A stretch of 50,303 nt of DNA from UMGS172 sp045636945 (GCA_045636945.1 JAZTYO010000010.1:1-50303); one strand, 5' to 3'; counted from the stretch's first letter, positions 15,601 to 24,147 are shown. Translations and numbers: made by a program. Notes: generated from the sequence alone by a model not told the origin.

Positions 15601-15721
15601 ATCTATCGGTAAACATTGCAATGTGATTATAGTATCAACATAATTTTAGCATATTATTACTGCAAATTCAATTATTATTTTACCTTATTTTGCGAAAGCC
15701 GAAAATTATTGATGTGTAAAG

Positions 15722-15754
15722 AACCCTGCTTCACAAATCTGCGGAGCAGGGTTT
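15722..15754 (+). terminator. Terminator after the lipase-like gene
   Basis: Stem AACCCTGCT/AGCAGGGTT with a 14-base loop, followed by TTATTGTTG and further T-rich sequence, about 120 bases after the stop codon. Confidence 0.7.
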
Positions 15755-15775
15755 ATTGTTGTATTTTGTTTTTGT

Positions 15776-16070
15776 TGTAGGGAATGGGTTTCCCCTCCCG
15801 CGTAATAGCAATAACCATCATAACGGTGTCACGGCGTTGTAGGGGCGATTCACGAATCATCCGTTGTGGTAAAAAACGGACCGCCGAGGACGTCGGTCCC
15901 TACAAGCATCTATAAATCGTTTTTGTAGGGAAAGGCCTCTGTGCCTTTCCTTTGTAGGGGCGCACCTGCGTGTGCGCCCGAAAAGACCACAACAAAACAA
16001 ACGGGCGAACACAGTTCGCCCCTACAAATGGTGTGGTTGGTTGTAGGGCAGAGGCTTGCTCCTGCCGTTT
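15776..16070. repeat. Cluster of seven REP-like palindromes (TGTAGGG family)
   Basis: Units start with TGTAGGG and continue into a palindrome: 15776-15801, 15838-15862, 15924-15951, 15953-15980 and 16042-16068 on the plus strand, 15876-15904 and 16001-16026 on the minus strand. An example is GGGGCGCAC-ctgcgt-GTGCGCCC. The head is constant but each unit has different arms that still pair, so structure is conserved more than sequence. The rest of 15601-16180 holds no gene. Other clusters lie at about 30606, 40693, 48315 and 49900. Confidence 0.85.
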
Positions 16071-16147
16071 GTGGATTTGTAATTGAATTATCACCTTCGG
16101 AATGGATAAATCCGTTTCATACAACCCTGTTTCGCTAATCTCCAAAA

Positions 16148-16176
16148 ACAAAAACCCACCTAATCGGTGGGTTTTG
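16148..16176 (-). terminator. Terminator of the ABC exporter operon
   Basis: Perfect 10-bp stem AAAACCCACC/GGTGGGTTTT with a 5-base loop; on the minus strand it runs into TTTTTGTTTTTGG. It lies five bases after the stop codon. Confidence 0.9.
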
Positions 16177-16180
16177 TGAC

Positions 16181-18007
16181 TTATACTATATTCTCAGCGA
16201 TGCTTTGTGCCGTGTAAAGTTCGTAGTAACGACCCTTTTTGGCCAACAACTCGTCGTGTGTGCCGAACTCAGCAATTCCACCGTCGGCAATGAACATTAT
16301 GCAGTCGCAGTGCTGAATTGTGGACAAACGGTGGGCAACGATAAAGCTCGTTCTGCCCTCCATCAGCTTATCAACAGCAGCCTGCAAAAGCTGTTCGGTC
16401 TTGGCATCAACGCTGGAGGTTGCCTCGTCAAGCACGAGGATTCTCGGGTCGCTGACAAGGGTACGCGCCAATGAAATCAACTGCTTCTGACCCTGCGACA
16501 AACCGCTTCCGCGTTCACGAACCTTAGTTTGATAGCCGTTTTCCATACCCATTATAAAATCGTGGGCACGAACGGCCTTGGCGGCGGTAATAATCTGCTC
16601 TTCGGTGGCATTGAGGTTGCCGTAACGGATGTTTTCCTCAACGGTACCCGAGAAAATGAACGGGTCCTGAAGCATTATACCCATCTGACTTCGCAGTGAA
16701 GCCAAGGTCACGTCGCTGACCGAATAACCGTCGATGGTGACAGAACCTCCGTCAATATCGTAAAAACGGCTGATGAGGTTGACAATCGTCGATTTGCCTG
16801 CACCCGTAGGTCCAACCAACGCAATCGACTGACCGGGTTTTACCTTGAAGGAAACGTCCTTCAAAACCTTTATCGTGGGGTCGTAGCCGAAGGCAACGTG
16901 ATTGAACTCGACCTCACCCTTAATGGGAGGAAGTTCAACAGCATCGGGCTTATTGTCGATGTCGATAGGGGTATCCATAGTTTCAAAAATACGCTCAAGG
17001 TATGCCATATTGGTAACAAGCGTACTGTAAATGGTGGAAAGGTTGGAAATAGGTCCCCAGAATCTCGAGGCATAACTTGCCATTGCGATGATAACACCGA
17101 CACCGATGCCCTCAACACCGTAAAGGAAGAAAGCTAGCACGTAAACGCCCATTTGCGCCCATGTGGTTATATTTTCGGTGGCAAGCGGGATTATGGACGA
17201 AATTCGAATGGTTTTAATCCAGGCATTGGAGTCCTCGTTGGTCAGTCTGCGATAGACCTCCTGATTCTTCTCCTCGCGGTCGAACATTTCGGTTACGCGT
17301 ACACCCTCGATATTCTCGCATGTGTAGGCGGTAAGGTTTGAACGCTTGTTAGACATAACCTGATGCGATTTTCTCTGTGCGGGTTTAAGGATAAACAGCA
17401 CCAACAAAAGAATGGGCAGACCGCACAACACGGGCAACGTCAGGTCAACGCTTGTTGTCAGCATAAAAATAAGGATGATGACCAGCGTTACAACGTCGAT
17501 TATAGCGTTGACAATGCCGTTGGACAAAAGGTCGGAAACTGAGGCAACGTATGAGGTAACACGTACCAAAATCTTACCCTGCGGACGGGAATCGTAGTAA
17601 GAGAAGGGCAATTTTTGCAGGTGGTGGAAAAGGTCCTTTCTTATATCAAGCACGATATACTGACCGACCTTGGTGACAATATAGGAACGTATACCCGTCA
17701 GCACGGCCGACACAAGCATACAGCCAAAGTAGATTGTGGCAAGGGTGAACAGATAGGGAAGGTCGCCGTAATGACTTCCACCCTCGGTCATACCCTCGTC
17801 AATGGCGGTGCTGACAATTTTAGGACCGATGAGCAGAACAACGGTCGAACCAAAGGCAAGACCTAAGGCCAAAATCAACTGCCAGGCATATTTTTTGACG
17901 TAAACAAGACTTCGTTTGAGGTGCGATGCGTCAAACTCTTTTTCAAGCTTTTCATCAACTGCATAGGTGTTTCGTTCTATTTTCTTTCCGTTTTTAAGCT
18001 CAGCCAT
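16181..18007 (-). CDS. ABC exporter half-transporter, catalytic subunit
   Basis: 608 residues: six transmembrane helices (about 35-330) and an ATPase domain (about 370-608). Walker A GPTGAGKST, Walker B ILVLDEATSSVD with the catalytic Glu, and the switch His in IVAHRLST are all intact. The signature reads LSQGQKQ instead of LSGGQ. It overlaps its partner gene by eight bases. Together they match the heterodimeric type IV exporters (BmrCD, LmrCD, TM287/288), in which this subunit supplies the active Walker motifs and the partner the degenerate ones. Such pumps export drugs, lipids or peptides. No substrate gene or regulator is adjacent. Confidence 0.93.
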   Translation of the reverse strand: MAELKNGKKIERNTYAVDEKLEKEFDASHLKRSLVYVKKYAWQLILALGLAFGSTVVLLIGPKIVSTAIDEGMTEGGSHYGDLPYLFTLATIYFGCMLVSAVLTGIRSYIVTKVGQYIVLDIRKDLFHHLQKLPFSYYDSRPQGKILVRVTSYVASVSDLLSNGIVNAIIDVVTLVIILIFMLTTSVDLTLPVLCGLPILLLVLFILKPAQRKSHQVMSNKRSNLTAYTCENIEGVRVTEMFDREEKNQEVYRRLTNEDSNAWIKTIRISSIIPLATENITTWAQMGVYVLAFFLYGVEGIGVGVIIAMASYASRFWGPISNLSTIYSTLVTNMAYLERIFETMDTPIDIDNKPDAVELPPIKGEVEFNHVAFGYDPTIKVLKDVSFKVKPGQSIALVGPTGAGKSTIVNLISRFYDIDGGSVTIDGYSVSDVTLASLRSQMGIMLQDPFIFSGTVEENIRYGNLNATEEQIITAAKAVRAHDFIMGMENGYQTKVRERGSGLSQGQKQLISLARTLVSDPRILVLDEATSSVDAKTEQLLQAAVDKLMEGRTSFIVAHRLSTIQHCDCIMFIADGGIAEFGTHDELLAKKGRYYELYTAQSIAENIV

Positions 18008-19787
18008 TGACGCTCACCTCCTGCTCTTCGGGAATCTCAGGTAGGTCGGGAATGTTCTGCAACTTGCAGATTTCACGGTAATAACCCGGCTTGCGTACAA
18101 GCTCGTCGTGTGTGCCGATCTGTAGCTTGCCTTGGTTTAAGATAAAGATTCTGTCGGCACGGCGTACTGACGAGATACGCTGTGCAACGATAATCTTGGT
18201 GCAGGAAAAATCGAGGGTCATCAATTCGTCCTGAATGTGCTTTTCGGTTTCCATATCGACGGCCGAGGTGGTATCGTCAAGCACTAAGATAGGCGGTTGC
18301 ACTGCCAAGGCACGTGCCAAGGAGATTCTCTGCCTCTGACCGCCCGAAAGTCCAACACCGCGTTCACCGACGATGGTTTCATATTGCTCATCCATCTTCT
18401 TGATGAATTCGTCGGCATCGGCAATCTTGGAGCAGGCCTCAATCTTATTCTGCTGGAGCTCGGGTTTGCCGTAGGCAATGTTGTCCTTTATGGTGTCGGA
18501 GAAAAGGAAAACGTCCTGCATAGCAACACCGATTGAGCTGTGTAATTTTGACAGCTTCCACATATGTACGTCGATTCCGTCAACGTATATATGTCCTTCA
18601 TCGGGGTCGTACATACGGCAAAGCAGGTTGATCAATGTGGTTTTGCCCGAACCCGTGGGACCCATTATGGCTATGGTTTCGTCGGGCTCAATTTCAAAGC
18701 TTAAGTTTTCAAAAACCTTGTTGTCTTTAAAGCTGAACGAAACGTTCTCAAATTTAATTGCACCCTTGATACGCTCGTCGGTATCGTAGCAGTCGTTACG
18801 GTCGGTGATAAGCGGTGCATCATAATAAATTTCGATAACCTTGTCGGCCGAAGCAAAAAACTGCTGAAGCTGATTTACACCGTTCGACATAGTCTGCAAG
18901 GGTGTGGCAAGCATATAACGCATACTTGAGAATGCCGCCAGCTCACCCAAGGTCAACTGCCATATACCCGATTTTTCGGCGGTGGTGACAACGAAATAAC
19001 CGCCGACAGCAATCAGAATAACGCCCAACATTTCGGTAATAAAACTGATAATGCGGACAAAGAAATTCTGCTTAATGGCAAGGTTGAGGTTGTAGTCAAC
19101 GTAGTCCTCACAGCATTCGGCAAAACGCCGTTCCTCGTGCTTCTCGCGAGAAAAGGCTTTGACAACACGATTGCCCGAGATGTTTTCCTGTGCAACCGTG
19201 TTGATGCTTGCACTTTTGTTACGCAGTTCAACGTACTTAGGACGAATGTAGACCGAATATCTTCGTGTGATTATGAAGATTATCGGAGTAATGATAACCA
19301 TTGAAAGGGTAAGACCGAAATGCATTGTGCTCAGCATTACGATGGCACTGAGCAAAAGCACGACGGCATCGGTAAAATCTCTAGCAACTCCGGCAATAAC
19401 GTGACGTATGTACTGCAGGTCACCCGTTGCACGTGTTATGATGTCTCCGGTGCGGTTACGGTTAAAAAAATCCGGGTCCTGAGTCACAATTTTGGCAAAC
19501 ATAGCACGTTCAATGGTGACAAGGACTTTTTGTGACGCGATTTCCATAAAACAGCTCATCACATAACGGCCGACGGTACGGACCAGCTTGAAGCCTACGA
19601 CGGCGGCAACGATTTTTACAAAAAAACGAGCATCACCCCCGCCTTTCCACACCTCGTCAATGATGACCTGTGTGAGCTTGGGGGTTGCAATCTGAATAAT
19701 TGAGGTAAAAACAACCAGAATCATTCCAAAAACGAAATATTTTCGTTTTCCCGCCATGTTTTTCCATACCCATTTTAACTGAAGCAT
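18000..19787 (-). CDS. ABC exporter half-transporter, degenerate-site subunit
   Basis: About 595 residues, six membrane helices and an ATPase domain. Walker A GPTGSGKTT and signature LSGGQRQ are canonical, but Walker B is LVLDDTTSAVD (catalytic Glu replaced by Asp) and the switch residue is Gln in IVAQRISS. This is the degenerate nucleotide site known from heterodimeric exporters. ATG 19787 is chosen: GAGGTG lies six bases upstream, and the GTG at 19796 is part of that site. First gene of a two-gene operon. Confidence 0.93.
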   Translation of the reverse strand: MLQLKWVWKNMAGKRKYFVFGMILVVFTSIIQIATPKLTQVIIDEVWKGGGDARFFVKIVAAVVGFKLVRTVGRYVMSCFMEIASQKVLVTIERAMFAKIVTQDPDFFNRNRTGDIITRATGDLQYIRHVIAGVARDFTDAVVLLLSAIVMLSTMHFGLTLSMVIITPIIFIITRRYSVYIRPKYVELRNKSASINTVAQENISGNRVVKAFSREKHEERRFAECCEDYVDYNLNLAIKQNFFVRIISFITEMLGVILIAVGGYFVVTTAEKSGIWQLTLGELAAFSSMRYMLATPLQTMSNGVNQLQQFFASADKVIEIYYDAPLITDRNDCYDTDERIKGAIKFENVSFSFKDNKVFENLSFEIEPDETIAIMGPTGSGKTTLINLLCRMYDPDEGHIYVDGIDVHMWKLSKLHSSIGVAMQDVFLFSDTIKDNIAYGKPELQQNKIEACSKIADADEFIKKMDEQYETIVGERGVGLSGGQRQRISLARALAVQPPILVLDDTTSAVDMETEKHIQDELMTLDFSCTKIIVAQRISSVRRADRIFILNQGKLQIGTHDELVRKPGYYREICKLQNIPDLPEIPEEQEVSVNG

Positions 19788-20080
19788 GCTATGCACCTCT
19801 TTTTTGTGACCCGAAAACTCGGAGTAAGGGGGGTAACGGAAGGTATTTCCGTTCCCAAAGGTGGTTTGTAGATTGTCCGAACAAAGTGTATGCTTTGCTC
19901 ACTTACATTTTAACCTTTTTGACGAAAAAGTAAAGAGTTTCGGCCAAAAAAGTTGACCAATTTTAAGGTGAAAATTTAGTGACATTTTACAATAATTTCT
20001 GCAAATTGCCGAACATCGCAAAAGAGGGTTGATTTTGCAATCAATGGTTGATATAATGCACTTTAAAGTTTCAAAAAAGC
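19788..20080. other. Intergenic stretch without a gene
   Basis: AT-rich leader upstream of the ABC operon. It presumably carries that operon's minus-strand promoter, but I could not pick a convincing one. A consensus plus-strand promoter at 20029-20057 is listed separately. No ORF with a ribosome binding site was seen. Confidence 0.5.
20029..20057 (+). promoter_or_regulatory. Orphan consensus promoter pointing at a terminator
   Basis: TTGATT at 20029-20034, a 17-base spacer, TATAAT at 20052-20057. Transcription would start near 20064 and meet the hairpin at 20081-20112, giving an RNA of roughly 50 bases. No ORF follows. Confidence 0.55.
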
Positions 20081-20112
20081 AAAGCCGACCTTCGAAAGAA
20101 GGTCGGCTTTTT
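20081..20112. terminator. Terminator, active in both directions by sequence
   Basis: Perfect 12-bp stem AAAGCCGACCTT/AAGGTCGGCTTT with loop CGAAAG. T-rich on the plus side and A-rich (T-rich on minus) on the other. It ends the minus-strand operon at 20114. Confidence 0.9.
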
Positions 20113-20113
20113 C

Positions 20114-20296
20114 TTATTCTATAACACTATATTGGAACATTTCCCAATGCAGCTTTGTTCCGACGTTTACGTCGGGTGGGAGCAGGGCGATTGCGATAAA
20201 TAAATCCTCGTCGCACTTGCCCGAAAGGTCGTGAAGATAGGCATATTCACCGTCTATTTTGGCTACTATGTAGTCCTTCGGCTCCAAAAAAATCAT
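20114..20296 (-). CDS. Small protein, DUF3006-like
   Basis: 60 residues from the ATG at 20296, which overlaps the YgjP stop codon as ATGA; an AAAGG site lies just upstream. The longer frame up to 20365 would overlap the YgjP gene by 73 bases and is not preferred. The pattern YIVAKIDGEYAYLHDL...LLPPDVNVGTKL resembles small DUF3006-type beta-barrel proteins ('V-D-R-I-E-G-x-x-A...L-P-x-x-x-x-x-G'). Function of that family is unknown. Last gene of the operon, followed by a terminator. Confidence 0.6.
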   Translation of the reverse strand: MIFLEPKDYIVAKIDGEYAYLHDLSGKCDEDLFIAIALLPPDVNVGTKLHWEMFQYSVIE

Positions 20297-20817
20297 CCTT
20301 TCAAAAGAGCACGTCGTTGCTTGTAATCGGGCATATAAAGTCCGACCAGCATCCAGAATCGCCATGAATGGTCGTGGTGCTTGGTGTGTGCAAGCTCGTG
20401 CAGTACAACGTAGTCGATAGCATCTTCAGGGTATCGCATCAGATGGTATGAAAAGCAAATCGAGTTTTGCCCGTTACAACTGCCGAAACGGGTTTTGGCA
20501 CCCGTGATTTTCACTCCCGTGCAGGTAAGTCCCGTGAGTTTGGAATAATATTCGACCTTTTTCGGCAAAATCTCCTTGGCTTTTCGCTTTAACTCTGTAA
20601 TTTCGTCGGCCGTAAGTTCGGGTTGCCTGTCGTTGCGTTCCTTGACCATTTTGAGATTTTTTTCAAGCCAAGCCTGGTGGTCCTCAACAAAATGGCGGAT
20701 ATCGTGCAGGGTCGTGTGCATCGGCGAACGCAGGATTATCTCACCGCTACGTTTAATCTCAAGGCAAAGGGTTTTGCGGCTTGAACGGACTATTGTGTAA
20801 TCGTTGTGGTCAATCAT
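20293..20817 (-). CDS. YgjP-like (M48-type) metal-dependent hydrolase
   Basis: 174 residues. The zinc motif is HELAHTKHHDHSWRFW near residues 140-155 (H-E-x-x-H plus downstream His/Trp typical of YgjP/WLM). The upstream KTRFGSC segment (TRFGSCNGQNSICFSYHLMRYP) is the diagnostic YgjP motif. It is a predicted intracellular metallopeptidase of unknown substrate. The ATG overlaps the transporter stop codon as ATGA, so it is coupled to it. Confidence 0.9.
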   Translation of the reverse strand: MIDHNDYTIVRSSRKTLCLEIKRSGEIILRSPMHTTLHDIRHFVEDHQAWLEKNLKMVKERNDRQPELTADEITELKRKAKEILPKKVEYYSKLTGLTCTGVKITGAKTRFGSCNGQNSICFSYHLMRYPEDAIDYVVLHELAHTKHHDHSWRFWMLVGLYMPDYKQRRALLKG

Positions 20818-21788
20818 ACCGAGATTTCCTTAGTTTCTTCGGCTTCGATAACCTTCTTTTTGAAGATTTTACTGAAAAGACGGTCGGCATAAGGAGTTTC
20901 AACGGTGAAAATTGCAACCAACATCAAAACACAACCCAAGCCCTCACGCATCGAGGGGAGTTTTGAGTAAAAGAGGCAGGCAGCAACCATTGCAAACAGC
21001 GATTCAAGACTCATAATAAGGCTGGCAACGGTGGCCTCGGAGTATTTCTGGCCGATAATCTGCAACGTATAGGCAACACCCGACGACATCACACCGCAGA
21101 AAAGTATCGGAACTGCGGCCGAGGTTATGTTGGATATTGAAAGGGTATCGCTGTCAAAAATAAACATTAAAATACCCGAAAGTACGGCAGCCGTAACAAA
21201 CTGAATGAGCGATAGTATAACACCGTCAGCCTTGGCCGTAAAATGGTCGATAACCATAATGTGACCCGTAAAAGCAATAGCACAAAACAGGATAAGTATA
21301 TCGCCGACTGCTATGGTGAAACCATCCTTGACGCTGATGAAGTAAAGTCCCAAAACGGCAATGATAACGGCGGCAACAACCGAGAAACGCAGACGCTTGC
21401 CACCGAAAACGGCAACAACAGGTACGAAAATTATGTACATTGCGGTTATAAAACCTGCCTTGCCCGAGTCACCTTCTGCGAGTTCGGCATTAAAGATAAT
21501 GCCAATCTGCTGCAGGTTGGCGGCAACGGCCAAAGCAACACCGCAACAGATTCCGCCGAAAACACTCTGCTTGGTTAAAAGCTTTTCAGAGCTACCCGTC
21601 TTTTTTTGACGGAGGCTTTTCATTATAAGCGCAACGGGAATCAGCACAATGGCACCGACCACCGAACGCAGGCAGTTTAACGTAAACGAGCCGATATATC
21701 CGGCAGCCTCCTCCTGAAATACGAAGGCTGAGCCCCATATAACGGTGGCAATAACCAGCATTATACTGCCTTTAAGGTTATTTTTCAT
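20814..21788 (-). CDS. EamA/DMT-superfamily transporter
   Basis: 324 residues with ten hydrophobic segments arranged as two EamA repeats; the N terminus MLVIATVIWGSAFVFQEEA is a typical DMT first helix. Such proteins export amino acids, nucleotides or other metabolites by exchange with protons; substrate cannot be read. The start overlaps the phosphohexomutase stop (TAATG), and the end overlaps the YgjP start, so three genes are translationally linked. Confidence 0.9.
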   Translation of the reverse strand: MKNNLKGSIMLVIATVIWGSAFVFQEEAAGYIGSFTLNCLRSVVGAIVLIPVALIMKSLRQKKTGSSEKLLTKQSVFGGICCGVALAVAANLQQIGIIFNAELAEGDSGKAGFITAMYIIFVPVVAVFGGKRLRFSVVAAVIIAVLGLYFISVKDGFTIAVGDILILFCAIAFTGHIMVIDHFTAKADGVILSLIQFVTAAVLSGILMFIFDSDTLSISNITSAAVPILFCGVMSSGVAYTLQIIGQKYSEATVASLIMSLESLFAMVAACLFYSKLPSMREGLGCVLMLVAIFTVETPYADRLFSKIFKKKVIEAEETKEISV

Positions 21789-23320
21789 TAGTTTTCATTC
21801 TCCTCGGGGTTTTCAAGATACTCTCTTAAGGTATCAGTATTAAGGAATCGGCAGTTGTAGAAGAAAGGTGCGATTTTCTCCAAAATCTTGCGGACTCCAC
21901 CCTTGGAATCACTTTCGATATTAAACGGCATAACGGGATCGTGCACCGAAAGACGGAGTAAAAACCAACCGTCGTCAACACTTACACGAATGCCTTCATG
22001 ATTATCGTCGGCAATTATGTAGCCATCAGTCGCAGCATTGTTCTCGCACCAACGCTGAACGCCCTCAATAACGAGTTCACCGTACATTTTGAACTCATCA
22101 ACGTTGATACCTAAGCGGAGTTCCTTTGTATCAAGCGGCATTTTAAGGTCGGCGGTGAGGTCAAACAGATTATTGCCATCGCGGCCGAGTTTAACCATTT
22201 TGATGATGATTTTGGTCACAAGATATGCGCCGTCGTCGAGGAAATAGTTTTCTTTCAAAGCGGCATGACCCGAGGTTTCAATGGCCAAAGGTGCATTGAT
22301 ACCCTCATTGCAAAGACGAACAGCCTCGTTGATAACGTTTTTATAGCCTCTCTTAAAGCGATGATGCTTACCGCCCAGATTTTCCTCGATAAAGGACTTA
22401 AGACCCGACGAGGTAACACTGTCGGTAACAATGGTTGAATTGGGCTCGTTTTCTAGCACGATAGCGGCGGCCAACGCTACAAGACGGTTACGGTTTATTT
22501 CAACACCGTCGGGGTCAACACATCCTGCTCTATCGACATCAGTGTCAAAAATAATGCCCAAGTCGGCACCAGAATTGATAACGGCATCGCTTATGCAGGC
22601 CATCGCATATTCGTTTTCGGGGTTTGGAATATGGTTGGGGAACATTCCGTCGGGTTCCAAATTAATACTTGCCGAGGTATCAGCACCCAAAGGTGCTAAC
22701 ACTTTGTCGGCATAAAATCCGCCTGCACCGTTACCTGCATCGACAACTATTTTATAACCCTTCAAAGGCTGGTCAGCCTCGGAAACTCCCAATTCTCGAC
22801 AGATATTCTCGCGCAAAATGGTGGCATATTCCGACATAAAATCGCGTTTTTCGACCGAGCCTTGAACCTTTTCACAGCACTTTGACTCGTTCGCACTATT
22901 GATAATCTCGATAATGTCCGCCGAATCAAGTCCACCCGAAGGCAAGAAGAATTTTAGACCGTTGCGGTCGGCAGGGTGGTGGCTTGCGGTTATCTGAACG
23001 GCACCGTCGCAGTTTGCCTTAACGGTGGTCATAAACATCGCAGGGGTAGAGGAGAGTCCGCAGTCAAGCACGCGAACACCGACCTCCACTAAAGCCTCGA
23101 TAACTTTTGCCTTGATTCTCTCGGCGGTGATTCTTGAGTCGTGACCCACCGAGACGGTCAGTTCGGTTGCATTTTTGTTGGCTTTTTTGGTCAAAAAAAG
23201 CACAAATGCTGCCGTAATGTCATAAACCGCCTCGTCGGTGAGGTTTATTTCGTTTTCAAAAATGTCACTGGCAAAACCTCTGACATCCGAGCCTGATTTG
23301 AGTTCTGTGTAGTTTTTCAT
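21788..23320 (-). CDS. Phosphomannomutase/phosphoglucomutase family protein
   Basis: 510 residues of the alpha-D-phosphohexomutase superfamily. Active-site serine Ser113 in TASHHPADRNG, the metal loop FDTDVDRAG and the sugar-binding loop ETSGHAA are present. The phosphate-binding loop, usually R-P-S-G-T-E-P, reads RLSVHDP, so substrate phosphate contacts are altered. It interconverts hexose 1- and 6-phosphates for glycan precursor synthesis. AAAGGAG lies eight bases before the ATG. It is preceded by a 42-residue membrane protein gene and starts the coupled group with the transporter. Confidence 0.9.
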   Translation of the reverse strand: MKNYTELKSGSDVRGFASDIFENEINLTDEAVYDITAAFVLFLTKKANKNATELTVSVGHDSRITAERIKAKVIEALVEVGVRVLDCGLSSTPAMFMTTVKANCDGAVQITASHHPADRNGLKFFLPSGGLDSADIIEIINSANESKCCEKVQGSVEKRDFMSEYATILRENICRELGVSEADQPLKGYKIVVDAGNGAGGFYADKVLAPLGADTSASINLEPDGMFPNHIPNPENEYAMACISDAVINSGADLGIIFDTDVDRAGCVDPDGVEINRNRLVALAAAIVLENEPNSTIVTDSVTSSGLKSFIEENLGGKHHRFKRGYKNVINEAVRLCNEGINAPLAIETSGHAALKENYFLDDGAYLVTKIIIKMVKLGRDGNNLFDLTADLKMPLDTKELRLGINVDEFKMYGELVIEGVQRWCENNAATDGYIIADDNHEGIRVSVDDGWFLLRLSVHDPVMPFNIESDSKGGVRKILEKIAPFFYNCRFLNTDTLREYLENPEENEN

Positions 23321-23347
23321 AGTAATACTCCTTTAGAGTGAAATGTT

Positions 23348-23476
23348 CTAGCCTAAGAGCAGTTCTGCACCGACAAAGCCAATCGCAATAAGCGAAAAGG
23401 CTATCAGAGTCCAGGCTGCTGACTTTAAAAACAGTCGGAAACCCGTGGCTTTTTTGTGTTGTGTGGTATTGCTCAT
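23348..23476 (-). CDS. 42-residue single-pass membrane protein
   Basis: A short ORF with a strong GGGAGG site six bases before its ATG. It has a basic N terminus (MSNTTQHKKATGFRLFLKSA), one hydrophobic helix (about residues 21-40) and ends in LLLG. It lies 27 bases upstream of the phosphohexomutase and on the same strand, so it would be the first gene of that operon. No family recognised. Its size puts it below usual annotation cut-offs. Confidence 0.65.
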   Translation of the reverse strand: MSNTTQHKKATGFRLFLKSAAWTLIAFSLIAIGFVGAELLLG

Positions 23477-23489
23477 TCAATCGCCTCCC

Positions 23490-23507
23490 GTCAACGGTAG
23501 TGTTGAC
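23490..23507. promoter_or_regulatory. Inverted repeat, possible operator
   Basis: GTCAAC-ggtagt-GTTGAC: perfect 6-bp arms around a 6-base centre, just upstream of the small membrane protein gene's ribosome binding site on the minus strand and in the divergent region with the MecA-like gene. Confidence 0.4.
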
Positions 23508-23559
23508 CGAAAGCGTAAAAAAATTCAGGGAAATCACCATAATCAAGCCCTAGGTATAT

Positions 23560-23574
23560 ACTGTTGTAAACAGT
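23560..23574. promoter_or_regulatory. Inverted repeat before the MecA-like gene
   Basis: ACTGTT-gta-AACAGT: perfect 6-bp arms, 19 bases before the ATG at 23593 and just ahead of its GAGGAGG site. Either an operator or a small leader hairpin. Confidence 0.4.
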
Positions 23575-23592
23575 GTTCAGAGGAGGACTATT

Positions 23593-24147
23593 ATGACGGT
23601 GAGTGTGGTTGACGGACAGTTAAAGGTAATTTTGACCGAGACCGAAACGGTCAGGTTTAACATTGACCGTGTGTTTTTTAACAAGGCCGATAGCAATGCC
23701 GCCAAAGGCTTATCATACCTTCTCAAAATGGCCGCAGCCAAGGTGAATTTTGTTTCGGTTGCCACAAAGTTTCTGATAGAATTGTACCCCGTGATATCGG
23801 GGGGCTGTGAGGTGTGGTATATTCCGGACCAAAGTGACCGACCGAGGGTAAAACGCCGTTCGTTTTACGAATTCAGAAATGCGGACGGACTTCTGTCGGC
23901 CTGCGAAATACTTTATTCCGACCCTAAAACACGGTATTTGAGAAGTTCGGCATACTGCAAAAATGGGAAGTACCGTCTTGCTGTAACGGGTCTTACACCC
24001 AACGACCACAACAAACTTTTGTTGACCGTCGCCGAACATGTTTTAAAATCGGTCGAAAGGGCAAAAACGGTCGAGCATTGGCAATGCGTCTGTCCTAAAA
24101 ACGCCATAGCCATTATCGGTGCGGCAATGTGCCAGAGGGGACATTAG
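23593..24147 (+). CDS. mecA: MecA-like ClpC adaptor protein
   Basis: 184 residues. The N-terminal part ends in ELYPVISGGCEVWYIP (residues 63-78), matching the MecA pattern 'E-x-x-x-x-x-G-G-C-E', and the C-terminal domain shows FYEFRNADGLLSACEIL and SSAYCKNGKYRLAV as in MecA ('Y-x-F-x-x-F-x-D-V-I' and 'S-x-L-Y-K-x-x-G-x-Y-Y-L'). MecA hands substrates to the ClpC unfoldase for ClpP degradation and can activate ClpC. The family is usually 200-250 residues, so this is a short, divergent member. GAGGAGG precedes the ATG. Its stop overlaps the 3' end of the convergent lipoprotein gene by four bases. Confidence 0.75.
   Translation: MTVSVVDGQLKVILTETETVRFNIDRVFFNKADSNAAKGLSYLLKMAAAKVNFVSVATKFLIELYPVISGGCEVWYIPDQSDRPRVKRRSFYEFRNADGLLSACEILYSDPKTRYLRSSAYCKNGKYRLAVTGLTPNDHNKLLLTVAEHVLKSVERAKTVEHWQCVCPKNAIAIIGAAMCQRGH

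Noticed and set aside
20293..20365. Longer N terminus for the DUF3006-like protein
   Set aside because: Would overlap the YgjP gene by 73 bases in another frame; the coupled ATGA start at 20296 explains the gene better.
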